A DNA stretch of 64,000 bases from CBDHHC01 sp050633205 (GTDB lineage Bacteria; Pseudomonadota; Alphaproteobacteria; Rhizobiales; CBDHHC01): the NCBI GenBank assembly GCA_050633205.1, contig JBOEGA010000019.1, positions 8,532 through 72,531 on the forward strand. The letters run 5' to 3'. Under the pieces are notes generated by a model, which did no database searches, was not told the origin of the DNA, and worked only from the letters and a program-made list of their open reading frames with translations. Below are positions 44,582-53,088 of this stretch, piece after piece. Within the stretch, counting starts at the first letter, position 1; every line of letters begins with the position of its first letter. The position numbers were made by a program, and so were the translations under genes.

Positions 44582-46042
44582 TTACTTGGCTACGGGAACG
44601 GCAACAAAACGCCAGTCCCCTTTGTTGTCAGCAAGCAGAAGTAATACAGACTTTCGCCCTGCCTCTTTAGCCATTGCTACCCGGTGAGCAACATCGGCTG
44701 TAGATTTCACTTCCTTTTGTGTAACCTCGACAATGACATCGCCAACTTTAATATTTCTCTCGGCTGCGATGCTGCCTTTTTTAACATCAATAATTATAAC
44801 GCCCTGAACCTTATCCTTCACATTATATTTTTTGCGAAGCGCAGCGCTTAAAGCCGTGATTCTGATCCCTTTCAGAACATTACTTACACCAGATGCATTG
44901 CGGGCAACTTTCTTCCTGGATTCATCCTCGATAAGACGGCCGATTTTGACCTTGATAGTTTTTTTCTTACCTTTCCTCAGGATAAGAACATCAACCTCTA
45001 CATCAATATCAGTTTTAGCGACGATCCTTGGCAGTGCTCTCATGGTGGTAATATCCTGATTATTAAATTTCAGGATAACATCACCGACCTGTATTCCAGA
45101 TGCATCAGCAGGGCTTCCAGGTGTTATACCCGCCACCAGCGCTCCTGAAGGCGTACTCAGGCCGAGGCCTTCTGCAATTTCATCCGTCAGGGCCTGTATT
45201 CGAACACCAAGCCATCCCCTTCTCGTTTCACCATATTTTTTGAGCTGGTTAATAACGTGAACGGCTGTTTGTGACGGCACTGAAAACCCGATACCGATAG
45301 ACCCGCCGGTAGGAGAAATGATTGCCGTATTAATTCCGATTACCTCGCCTTCCATATTAAACAGAGGGCCACCGGAATTACCCCGGTTGATTGCGGCATC
45401 TGTCTGGATGAACTCGTCATATGGTCCTGATTTGATATCACGCTTTTTTGCTGACACAATACCAACAGTAAGGGAACCACCAAGGCCAAATGGATTTCCA
45501 ATAGCCATAACCCAGTCACCAACACGTATTTTTGACGAGTCGCCAAACTTTACTGCTTTTAAGGGTTTTTTGGGCGCAACCTTCAGAATAGCAATATCCG
45601 TCTTAGGGTCCACACCAAGTATTTTGACAACCTTTAGTTTTGTACCATCATTAAAGTTAGCAACTATTTCTTCCGCACCATCAATCACATGGTTGTTGGT
45701 AACAATGATCCCGCTTGGATCAATAACAAAACCTGAGCCTAGTGAACGAACGCGCCGTTGCTGATCCTGACCATTAGGCCTGTTAAAAAAATCATCAAAG
45801 AACTCTTCAAATGGTGAGCCCTTAGGAACATTTGGCAGTGGTATACCCTGAGCGCCTTTTACAGTCTGAGATGTAGAAATATTAACAACTGCGTCCAGAA
45901 GAGGCTGAGCTACATCAGCTACGGATTGCGGGCCTTTGGCCTGGGCCGGATGAATAATTGCTGATACAGCAAAACAGATTATGATCAGGAAAGCTTTCAG
46001 CTGACCTATGTATTTCCCAGAATTATGAGATGCACCAAACAA
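44582..46042 (-). CDS. degP: Do family (DegP/HtrA) periplasmic serine protease, hflKC-linked copy
   Basis: 486 residues with an N-terminal signal region (about 14-35). Trypsin-like triad: H118 in VTNNHVIDG, D149 in DPKTDIAILKV and S223 in NRGNSGGPLFN. Two PDZ domains follow (about 260-350 and 385-480). The family removes or refolds misfolded envelope proteins. It comes after hflK-hflC on the same strand, a common alphaproteobacterial arrangement, and runs without gap into ftsW. A second Do protease is at 50818. Confidence 0.93.
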   Translation of the reverse strand: MFGASHNSGKYIGQLKAFLIIICFAVSAIIHPAQAKGPQSVADVAQPLLDAVVNISTSQTVKGAQGIPLPNVPKGSPFEEFFDDFFNRPNGQDQQRRVRSLGSGFVIDPSGIIVTNNHVIDGAEEIVANFNDGTKLKVVKILGVDPKTDIAILKVAPKKPLKAVKFGDSSKIRVGDWVMAIGNPFGLGGSLTVGIVSAKKRDIKSGPYDEFIQTDAAINRGNSGGPLFNMEGEVIGINTAIISPTGGSIGIGFSVPSQTAVHVINQLKKYGETRRGWLGVRIQALTDEIAEGLGLSTPSGALVAGITPGSPADASGIQVGDVILKFNNQDITTMRALPRIVAKTDIDVEVDVLILRKGKKKTIKVKIGRLIEDESRKKVARNASGVSNVLKGIRITALSAALRKKYNVKDKVQGVIIIDVKKGSIAAERNIKVGDVIVEVTQKEVKSTADVAHRVAMAKEAGRKSVLLLLADNKGDWRFVAVPVAK

Positions 46043-46398
46043 ACTGATTATTCCTTTTTTTGACCTGAGAGAATACGCATTTCAAGAATTCCATAATCAC
46101 TCTCTATAGAATAAGAAAAAAACTGAACTGAAGCTCTGTACACGACAGCCAGTGCTATACGCCGATGATACGAATACGATATTACACGATAACTTAAATT
46201 CTAATAGTCTTACATTATGCCATATGTATCAGAAACATAAATCCGGAATTACTGCTTTTTTCACAAATGAAATAAATTTTTTGAGAACCTTTCCAGCGAA
46301 CACACCTCCCAAAAGAGGTGAAAATAAATAAGGCCCATACAAATTCATTTGCATGAGCCTTAATGATTTATAGTATTTCACCAGTCAGGAAAACCGGA
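46043..46398. other. Interval between hflC and the Do protease gene
   Basis: About 350 bp, no ORF. It has two hairpins near hflC: CACCTC/GAGGTG (46305-46322) and the longer one at 46330-46361. The rest presumably holds the promoter of the Do protease-ftsW-mur operon. Confidence 0.45.
46330..46361 (-). terminator. Terminator of hflKC
   Basis: Imperfect hairpin AAGGC-CAT-CAAA paired with TTTG-ATG-GCCTT around a TTCA loop, about 40 bp after the hflC stop on the reverse strand, followed by ATTTATTTTC. Confidence 0.6.
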
Positions 46399-47280
46399 TT
46401 ATTTTTTCTCAACAGTTCCTGTTGAACTCTTCAGATATTTAAAGAACTCGCTGTCAGGTGAAAGAACAAAGCGTGTGTTTGCACCCTTAAAGCTTTCCTT
46501 GTAAGCCTGCATTGAGCGATAAAATGCAAAGAATTCAGGGTCTTTAGAAAAGGCTTCAGCGAAGATTTTGTTTCTCTCTGCTTCACCCTGACCACGAATG
46601 ATACGTGCATTACGCTCTGCTTTCGCGACTATCTCAACAGCTTCACGGTCAGCCTCCGCCATAATACGGATCTTTTCAGCTTCACCCTGAGACCGGATGG
46701 CCTGAGCTTCTGCTGCACGCTCGGAAACCATTCTCTGATAGGTATTTGTCAGAACTTTCTGGGAAAGATCGGTTTTCCGAATACGAACATCCACAATCTC
46801 AATACCAAGATCACTGGTTGTTTCTTTCATCTTGTCACGAATCTCAACCATCATTCTTGCACGGTCTTCAGTCAGGGCAGCACGGAATGAGCGCTTACCA
46901 TAAACCTCACGAAGAATACCGTTAAGCTGTCTGTCAATACGAAGGTTGGCTTTAACAGGGTCTGCACTCAATGTTTCACGAAACTTCTGTACATCAGAAA
47001 TCCGGTACATTGTGATTGCATCCACTTCGAAGATACTGTCGTCATTAACATATACTTCAAGGTCTTTGCTTTCCTTGTACAAAATCCGTTTGTCAATAAA
47101 CAGAACCTGATCCCATGGAAGCTTGAACTTCAATCCAGCTTCAGGGTACTGCTTTTGAACTTTACCAAAACGGATAACCAGTGCTGTCTTGCTCTCATCT
47201 ACGATGAATATACAGAAATATGTCGTAAGCACCAGGCCGGCAAGGATTACAATAAATAATCCAGTCAGAAAACTACGCAT
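46399..47280 (-). CDS. hflC: HflC, subunit of the FtsH-modulating HflKC complex
   Basis: SPFH/band-7 protein of 293 residues, N-terminal membrane anchor (about 5-25), then VIRFGKVQKQYPEAGLKFKLP and the coiled coil SERAAEAQAIRSQGEAEKIR. Forms with HflK a large cage around the FtsH protease in the inner membrane. The hflK stop and hflC ATG overlap by one base (TAATG). Confidence 0.94.
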   Translation of the reverse strand: MRSFLTGLFIVILAGLVLTTYFCIFIVDESKTALVIRFGKVQKQYPEAGLKFKLPWDQVLFIDKRILYKESKDLEVYVNDDSIFEVDAITMYRISDVQKFRETLSADPVKANLRIDRQLNGILREVYGKRSFRAALTEDRARMMVEIRDKMKETTSDLGIEIVDVRIRKTDLSQKVLTNTYQRMVSERAAEAQAIRSQGEAEKIRIMAEADREAVEIVAKAERNARIIRGQGEAERNKIFAEAFSKDPEFFAFYRSMQAYKESFKGANTRFVLSPDSEFFKYLKSSTGTVEKK

Positions 47281-48350
47281 TATTGACCTCCTCTTCTCTG
47301 GTTATTAAGCTCTGATAATGGCAGGTAAGGAACTACTCCAGACTTACCATTCTGCTCAATAATGACTTTATTTGCATTACTAAGAACATCCTGAATCGTA
47401 TTCAGGTAAAGCCACTTGCGTGTTACGTCTTTGGCTTTGGCATATTGTTCATAGACTGATAGAAAACGCTTGGCCTCACCTTCTGCTTCAGCAACGACCT
47501 TGGCTTTGCCACCTTTTGCGTCCTCAACCTGCTTGGAAGCACCACCGCGGGCTTGACCAAGAACAGTTTCTCTGTGCTTGTTTGCTTCCTGTATTGATTT
47601 GGATTTATCCTGCTTGGCTTTTTGCACATCCTGGAAAGCATCTTTCACTTCTTCAGGAGGGGCAACCGCATTCAGAACCACGTCACGAATAAGAATACCG
47701 GATTTATATCTGTCCAGTGTCTTCTGGATGATATCCTTAACCTGGTTTCTGATAACATTCTTATCAGTTGTTCTTACTTTTTCAGCAGGTGTTCTTGCTA
47801 CAATCTCACGAATAGCACTATCCGCAACAATGCGCACAAGTCTGTCTGGTGCCTGAGTCTCAAACAGATATTGTTGAGCATCAGTCACACGCCACAGAAC
47901 AGTAAAACTGATATCAACAAGGTTCAGATCGCCTGAAAGCATTACACTTTCACGACCTTGAGGAAAAGTATCAGTATTCTGAGAGGTAAATTTTACAATT
48001 GTTAGCGTATCAATTGGCCAGATAACAAATTTCAGACCACCATCTATATAAGTCTTGTGATATTTGCCAAATCTTTTAACAACACCACGCTCATCAGGCT
48101 GGATCGTATAAAAACTGTTAGCTGCCCAGATACCAAGTGCCGCAACAATGACAATCAGCCATATCAGGCCACCGCCACCGCCGGGCATTGCCTGTTTGAA
48201 TTTATCCTGACTGCGTTTAAGCAGATCTTCCAGATCAGGTGGCTTGTTTCCGCCACCGCCGCCAGAACCGCCGCCTTGAGGTCCTTGCCCCCAAGGGCCG
48301 CCTCCGCCGCCTTTCCAGCCGCCACCACCATTTTGATTGTTCCAAGGCAT
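47280..48350 (-). CDS. hflK: HflK, subunit of the FtsH-modulating HflKC complex
   Basis: 356 residues. A glycine- and Trp-rich, Pro-containing N-terminus (MPWNNQNGGGGWKGGGGG and on) precedes one transmembrane helix (about 62-80) and the SPFH domain (RGVVKRFGKYHKTYIDGGLK). A lysine/glutamate coiled coil follows (about 240-300). The gene starts the operon hflK-hflC. Confidence 0.94.
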   Translation of the reverse strand: MPWNNQNGGGGWKGGGGGPWGQGPQGGGSGGGGGNKPPDLEDLLKRSQDKFKQAMPGGGGGLIWLIVIVAALGIWAANSFYTIQPDERGVVKRFGKYHKTYIDGGLKFVIWPIDTLTIVKFTSQNTDTFPQGRESVMLSGDLNLVDISFTVLWRVTDAQQYLFETQAPDRLVRIVADSAIREIVARTPAEKVRTTDKNVIRNQVKDIIQKTLDRYKSGILIRDVVLNAVAPPEEVKDAFQDVQKAKQDKSKSIQEANKHRETVLGQARGGASKQVEDAKGGKAKVVAEAEGEAKRFLSVYEQYAKAKDVTRKWLYLNTIQDVLSNANKVIIEQNGKSGVVPYLPLSELNNQRRGGQ

Positions 48351-48686
48351 ATATTTTATTCCCCAGGTGTTTTTAAGAATTTAAAGTTACAGTCAGCCGC
48401 CAGGCCAACCAAAGTCGTTCAATTAATATGTATGGAAGAAAAACTTCACATTCACACAGATTAGATTTTTATGATCCAGATACAGACTATTTAGCTTGAA
48501 AAGTTTTTCTCAGACCAAAAAAACTATTAAAACCAACAAACAATCCGCAAAATGCCCTGCCCCGTGTATATAGGACACCAGCACCAATGGTGCAATGTAT
48601 TGACAAGGGTACAGGGCAGGTTTTTTTAGGGTCAGGACAAAGTTTCAGAAATCCCTGACGAAAAGGTTAATAAAGGTCTGAATTAT
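48351..48686. other. Interval between frmA and hflK with a strong hairpin
   Basis: About 335 bp without a protein gene. Besides the hflK promoter region it holds the T-tailed hairpin at 48553-48627, which points towards the forward strand although no forward gene is present. Confidence 0.45.
48553..48627 (+). terminator. Strong T-tailed hairpin, possible small-RNA terminator or bidirectional frmA terminator
   Basis: TGCCCTG/CAGGGCA closes a structure with further CCC/GGG and TGT/ACA pairs and an inner GCACC-AAT-GGTGC hairpin. On the forward strand it ends in GG followed by seven T. In reverse it ends in only four T. It could end frmA transcripts, but the better tail faces the other way. Confidence 0.55.
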
Positions 48687-49802
48687 CTAAAAAACTACTA
48701 CCGACCGTATCGATTTGCCCTCATGCATTAAATCAAAAGCCTTATTGATTTCCTCCAGAGGCATAACATCGGTAATCAAATCGTCAATATTAATTCGACC
48801 ATCCATATACCAGTCAACAATTTTTGGAACATCAGTCCGCCCTCTGGCACCACCAAAGGCTGTACCCTTCCAGGTTTTACCGGTTACAAGCTGAAACGGC
48901 CTTGTGCTGATTTCCTCACCGGCACCTGCAACACCAATAATTACAGATTCACCCCAGCCCTTGTGACTCGATTCCAGCGCCTGCCGCATGGTCTCAGGCC
49001 GACCAATACATTCAAAACTGTAATCAGCGCCACCATCGGTCAATTCCATAAGATGTCCGACCAGATCTCCACTGACATCATTGGGGTTCACAAAATCAGT
49101 CATACCAAACTGTTTGGCAAGAGCAGCCTTGGAAGGATTAATATCAACCCCAACAATCTTCTTGGCTCCGACAAGTCTGGCCCCCTGAACGACATTCAGG
49201 CCAATTCCACCTAACCCAAAAACAATGACATTACTGTTCGGCTCAACTTTCGCGGTATTCAGCACAGCACCAAGTCCTGTCGTCACACCACAGCCAATAT
49301 AACAGACCTTTTCCAGAGGAGCGTCTTTTCTGATCTTCGCCAGCGCAATCTCGGGCACAACCGTGTAATTGGAAAAGGTTGAAGTCCCCATATAATGATA
49401 AACAGGTGAACCGTTGCGGGAAAAACGGCTTTTGCCATCAGGCATTACACCTTTACCCTGCGTTTCACGAACTGCCTGGCACAGATTGGTTTTAGGGTGG
49501 AGACAATACTCACATTCCCGGCATTCAGGAACATAAAGCGGTATCACATGATCACCAACAGCTATACTTTTGACATTTTTGCCGACTTCTACGACAACTC
49601 CAGCCCCCTCATGCCCCAGAACAGACGGGAAAATACCTTCAGGGTCCTTCCCGGAAAGAGTATATGCATCAGTATGGCAAACACCTGTCGCCTTTAACTC
49701 AACAAGAACCTCACCGTCTGAAGGACCTTCCAGATCGATCTCTTCAATAACCAATGGCTTTCCGGGTTCCAACGCCAATGCAGCTCTGGTTTTCATATGC
49801 AT
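48687..49802 (-). CDS. frmA: S-(hydroxymethyl)glutathione dehydrogenase (class III alcohol dehydrogenase)
   Basis: Oxidises S-hydroxymethylglutathione, detoxifying formaldehyde; also reduces S-nitrosoglutathione. 371 residues. Catalytic zinc ligands C42 and H64 (ATGVCHTDAYTLSG, LGHEGAGVV), structural-zinc cysteines in PECRECEYCLHPKTNLC, class III marker YHYMGTSTFSNYTVV, and NAD motif VFGLGGIGLNVVQGARL. No S-formylglutathione hydrolase gene is adjacent. Confidence 0.96.
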   Translation of the reverse strand: MHMKTRAALALEPGKPLVIEEIDLEGPSDGEVLVELKATGVCHTDAYTLSGKDPEGIFPSVLGHEGAGVVVEVGKNVKSIAVGDHVIPLYVPECRECEYCLHPKTNLCQAVRETQGKGVMPDGKSRFSRNGSPVYHYMGTSTFSNYTVVPEIALAKIRKDAPLEKVCYIGCGVTTGLGAVLNTAKVEPNSNVIVFGLGGIGLNVVQGARLVGAKKIVGVDINPSKAALAKQFGMTDFVNPNDVSGDLVGHLMELTDGGADYSFECIGRPETMRQALESSHKGWGESVIIGVAGAGEEISTRPFQLVTGKTWKGTAFGGARGRTDVPKIVDWYMDGRINIDDLITDVMPLEEINKAFDLMHEGKSIRSVVVF

Positions 49803-49933
49803 TCCTCTCTTGATTTCCGCAAATTCCGATTTATATCGGGTACCCTATCATGTTTAGTAATTCTTTTAACGAAAAGAGGTCAGAAGTGTGGAGAAACAGG
49901 CATTATTAATCAAATTACTGACAAAGCATAAAA

Positions 49934-49969
49934 AGAAAGCGCCCCATTACTGAAAATGAAGCGCTTTCT
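49934..49969 (-). terminator. Terminator of the lipoprotein gene
   Basis: Perfect 9-bp stem AGAAAGCGC/GCGCTTTCT. On the reverse strand the stem runs into TTTCTTTTTATG. It lies about 30 bp after the stop codon at 49998. Confidence 0.85.
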
Positions 49970-49997
49970 ATGTGTATTAAACTGAAATTATTTTATT

Positions 49998-50417
49998 TCA
50001 GGAAAGTTTAGTAACCCATCCGGAGAGAGCTGATTTCTGCTCTACACCATTTGCATCACGCAACCGTTTGAACTTAACCTTGCAGTTTTCGCGTATTGCA
50101 GCACGTTCAAGGGCTTCAAACCTGTATTTAATCTGCCCCAGTTCAGCTGATGGCTCTGCACCACCCCGTTGCGCCGTCAATGCTATAGGCCAGACAATTA
50201 CCGAGCTATTTACAGACTGCTCACTGGCAATTCCTGATACCTGCTGGGCCTGACGTGTCAGAATTCTTGCCTCATCAGCAACCTGACTACACTCAAGCGT
50301 TTCATATAAAATAGGCGATACATAACTGACTGGCTGAGGAACATGCGCCCCGCCGCCGGCACATCCTGCCAAAGTCGCCGCCAACAATAATCCTGTGATA
50401 ACTTTTACGAAGTGCAT
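49998..50417 (-). CDS. Predicted lipoprotein, unrecognised
   Basis: 139 residues, signal peptide with lipobox LAGC at about residues 16-19, then a glycine-rich spacer and a mostly helical mature part containing two cysteines (LECSQVADEARIL and RENCKVKFK). The region ECSQVADEARILTRQAQQVSG resembles a widespread family of proteobacterial lipoproteins, but I cannot name it. GCGGGGGTG precedes the start. Confidence 0.7.
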   Translation of the reverse strand: MHFVKVITGLLLAATLAGCAGGGAHVPQPVSYVSPILYETLECSQVADEARILTRQAQQVSGIASEQSVNSSVIVWPIALTAQRGGAEPSAELGQIKYRFEALERAAIRENCKVKFKRLRDANGVEQKSALSGWVTKLS

Positions 50418-50817
50418 ATCTACACCCCCGCTGTTTAATTGTGTTTCCCGATCATTCTGAGATGATCCCCCGGTTCCACCAGATACGGGCCCTTTCTTTT
50501 GAAGGCCTGCGAGAACCTGCAGCCAGATAATCAGATTCTCTCTTCATAACAGCCTCCCCAGGATGGCTTATTCACATAATGCACAGGGCTTTTTTCATGT
50601 AGATATTACACTGTGTTCCATACGACACAAATTCCATACGAGAAACTCAAAACCTTCCCCATTGCATAGGATGGCAATGGTGCTCAGGTAGTAAAACCGG
50701 GCCCGACCTTACGAAAATTTAATTTATCTGCAACTGTGTTGTAAGGAGATGCCACCTATATTCCAATCAAGAATGATTATGGATCATTGTAGGATTCCTA
50801 TAGGAGATGCACACCAG
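50418..50817. other. Divergent intergenic region between lipoprotein and degP genes
   Basis: About 400 bp. The left part carries a 31-codon reverse ORF with a strong ribosome-binding site (50452-50547); the rest presumably holds divergent promoters. The tract TAAGGAG at 50742-50748 directly touches ATG 50749, which makes that ATG a poor start. Confidence 0.45.
50452..50547 (-). CDS. Possible small protein of 31 residues upstream of the lipoprotein gene
   Basis: ATG at 50547 is preceded by GGGGAGG with a 5-base spacer, one of the best Shine-Dalgarno sequences in the window. The product starts MKRESDYLAAGSRRPSKERA, includes a WW pair and ends at TGA 50452-50454. The lipoprotein gene starts 34 bp further on. 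It could be a small basic protein or a leader peptide; no family known. Confidence 0.4.
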   Translation of the reverse strand: MKRESDYLAAGSRRPSKERARIWWNRGIISE

Positions 50818-52314
50818 ATGTTGAAGGAAAACAAGACATTGTCAAATATGCAGACTGCGTCAGACAAACGTAAATGGAAGAAAACTGCTCTGTTCGCTAT
50901 GGCAGGCGCAGCAACATTGGGACTTGCAAGCCTGCAACTCGCAGATGGTATCTCTTCTGCCAAAGCAGACCCCAAAGCAACAACAGGCCAGAGCGTTCCA
51001 TTGGGATATGCGCCAATAAGCTTTGCCGACCTGGCTGCAAAAGTAAAACCTGCTGTCGTAAGCATCAACGTAAAAAGCGGCGGTAAAAGCAACAGACAAC
51101 TGCCAAAAATCCCGAAAGAACTTTTTAAGCACTTTGGTATTCCGCGCGGGGGGCAGTTACCTCCAAGCCGGGCACAGGGATCAGGCTTTATCGTTTCTGA
51201 AGAGGGTTTTGTCGTAACCAACAATCATGTGGTTGAAAAAGGTGTGGAAATTACTGTCACATTTGAAAATGGCGATACTCTTCCGGCAAAGCTGATAGGA
51301 AGTGACCCTCGTACAGATCTGGCACTATTGAAGATTACCAAAAAAGGCAAATATCCGACAGTTAAATTCGCGGAAAAAGCTGCACGCGTTGGTGACTGGG
51401 TTCTTGCTGTTGGTAACCCGTTTGGACTTGGCGGCACTGTAACTGCTGGTATCGTTTCCGCTAAAAACCGCAACATCGGCTCAGGACCATATGACTATCT
51501 TCAAATTGATGCTGCAGTGAACCGTGGCAACTCCGGTGGCCCTGCATTTAACCTTGCCGGCGAAGTCGTTGGTGTAAATACCGCTATTTTCAGCCCTTCC
51601 GGCGGTAATGTTGGCATCGCCTTTGCTGTTCCGGCGACATTGACGAAAAAAGTTATAGAACAACTGAAGCAGTCAGGTTCTGTTAGCCGTGGCTGGTTGG
51701 GTGTACATATTCAGACTGTAAGTGAAGATATTGCTGAAGGTCTGGGCATGGAAAAAGCATATGGCGCGATCGTAACCAAAGTTACAAAAGGCGGCCCTGC
51801 AGATAAATCTGACCTGAAAAACGGCGATGTCATCATCAATGTAAACGGTTCAGAAATCAAGGACTCCAGAGATCTTGCAAGAAAAATTGCTGCCCTTCCT
51901 CCAAAACAGGATGCCAATCTGATTGTATTCCGTGACGGCAAGGAAAAACCGATCACTGTGAAACTTGGCCTGTTCCCTAACAACAGACAGTTTGCCCGTC
52001 TGCAAAGCGGTCAGGAACTGGGTGAAGAGCTTGATGATCTTGGTCTGACTCTGGCACCGGCGAACAGCCGTCCGGGCAAAGACAAAGAAGGCGTTGTCAT
52101 TACAGAAGTAGCGCCCGGCTCTGCAGCTCTTGAAAAAGGCCTGAAAGCTGGTGACGTTATCCTGAAAGCGGGCAGATCAACGGTTAACCAGCCGGATGAT
52201 GTGATTAAAGCAATCTCGGCAGCTAAAAAAGCTGGGCAGCCAAGCATTCTGCTTTACATCAAATCAGGTGATCGCCGCAGCTTTGTAGCTGTATCCCTGA
52301 AAAAAGCCAGTTAA
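50818..52314 (+). CDS. degP: Do family (DegP/HtrA) periplasmic serine protease, two-component-linked copy
   Basis: 498 residues from ATG 50818, which has AGGAG upstream; ATG 50749 and 50848 are less likely. Signal peptide about residues 19-50 (ending SSAKA). Triad H137 (VTNNHVVEKG), D167 (DPRTDLALLKI), S239 (NRGNSGGPAFN). Two PDZ domains follow. An OmpR-type regulator and a histidine kinase follow on the same strand, so envelope-stress control of this copy is likely. Confidence 0.94.
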   Translation: MLKENKTLSNMQTASDKRKWKKTALFAMAGAATLGLASLQLADGISSAKADPKATTGQSVPLGYAPISFADLAAKVKPAVVSINVKSGGKSNRQLPKIPKELFKHFGIPRGGQLPPSRAQGSGFIVSEEGFVVTNNHVVEKGVEITVTFENGDTLPAKLIGSDPRTDLALLKITKKGKYPTVKFAEKAARVGDWVLAVGNPFGLGGTVTAGIVSAKNRNIGSGPYDYLQIDAAVNRGNSGGPAFNLAGEVVGVNTAIFSPSGGNVGIAFAVPATLTKKVIEQLKQSGSVSRGWLGVHIQTVSEDIAEGLGMEKAYGAIVTKVTKGGPADKSDLKNGDVIINVNGSEIKDSRDLARKIAALPPKQDANLIVFRDGKEKPITVKLGLFPNNRQFARLQSGQELGEELDDLGLTLAPANSRPGKDKEGVVITEVAPGSAALEKGLKAGDVILKAGRSTVNQPDDVIKAISAAKKAGQPSILLYIKSGDRRSFVAVSLKKAS

Positions 52315-52328
52315 TAAAAATACATAAT

Positions 52329-52360
52329 GAGTATGGCGCGGTAGATATTGCGCCATACTC
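52329..52360 (+). terminator. Hairpin between degP and the response-regulator gene
   Basis: Perfect 11-bp stem GAGTATGGCGC/GCGCCATACTC with a 10-base loop, followed by CTTCTATTAT. The weak tail suggests partial termination, leaving read-through into the regulator. Confidence 0.7.
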
Positions 52361-52407
52361 CTTCTATTATACTCTGATATCTTGAATTCATATAAAGACT
52401 ATAGCCC

Positions 52408-53088
52408 ATGCGCATACTCATCATAGAAGATGACAAGGAAATGTCTGCCTTTCTCGTGAAGGCCTTCAGGGAAAGCGGCCATCAGGCCGATGCGGAATGG
52501 GATGGTGAAGCAGGCCTGGCAGCAGCCAGAAATGACAACTATGATGTTCTCATCATTGATCGAATGCTTCCCAAAATGAATGGTCTCACAATCATCGAAA
52601 CACTCCGCTCGGAAGACAATCAGACCCCGGCACTCATTCTCAGTGCACTGGGAGAAGTCGATGACCGTGTTACTGGCCTGAGAGCCGGAGGTGATGACTA
52701 TCTGACAAAACCCTATGCCTTTTCAGAACTGCTTGCCCGTATTGAAGTTCTGGCAAGAAGACAGCGCCCGGAAGAAGCCAACACACGCTATGTCGTAGCT
52801 GATCTCGTGCTCGATAGACTGGCCCATAAAGTCAGCCGTGGCTCGGAAACTATCCTGCTCCAGCCCAGAGAATATCGCCTGCTGGAATATCTCATGAAAT
52901 ATGCTGATCAGGTCGTAACACGAACCATGCTTCTTGAAAATGTATGGGACTACCATTTTGACCCTCAGACAAATGTAATTGATGTACATATTTCCAGGCT
53001 GCGCTCGAAGATAGATAAAAACTTCGACAAGCCATTGCTGCACACCATTCGCGGCGCGGGGTATATGGTCAGTGACAGCTCTGTATAA
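52408..53088 (+). CDS. OmpR/PhoB family response regulator
   Basis: 226 residues: receiver domain with E7-D8-D9 and phosphoacceptor D51 (VLIIDRMLPKMNG), K101 region (DYLTKPYAFSELLARIEVLARR), and a winged-helix DNA-binding domain (about 128-225, LLQPREYRLLEYLMKY ... DVHISRLRSKID). It overlaps the kinase gene by 17 bp. The order Do protease-regulator-kinase is common in Alphaproteobacteria. Confidence 0.95.
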   Translation: MRILIIEDDKEMSAFLVKAFRESGHQADAEWDGEAGLAAARNDNYDVLIIDRMLPKMNGLTIIETLRSEDNQTPALILSALGEVDDRVTGLRAGGDDYLTKPYAFSELLARIEVLARRQRPEEANTRYVVADLVLDRLAHKVSRGSETILLQPREYRLLEYLMKYADQVVTRTMLLENVWDYHFDPQTNVIDVHISRLRSKIDKNFDKPLLHTIRGAGYMVSDSSV

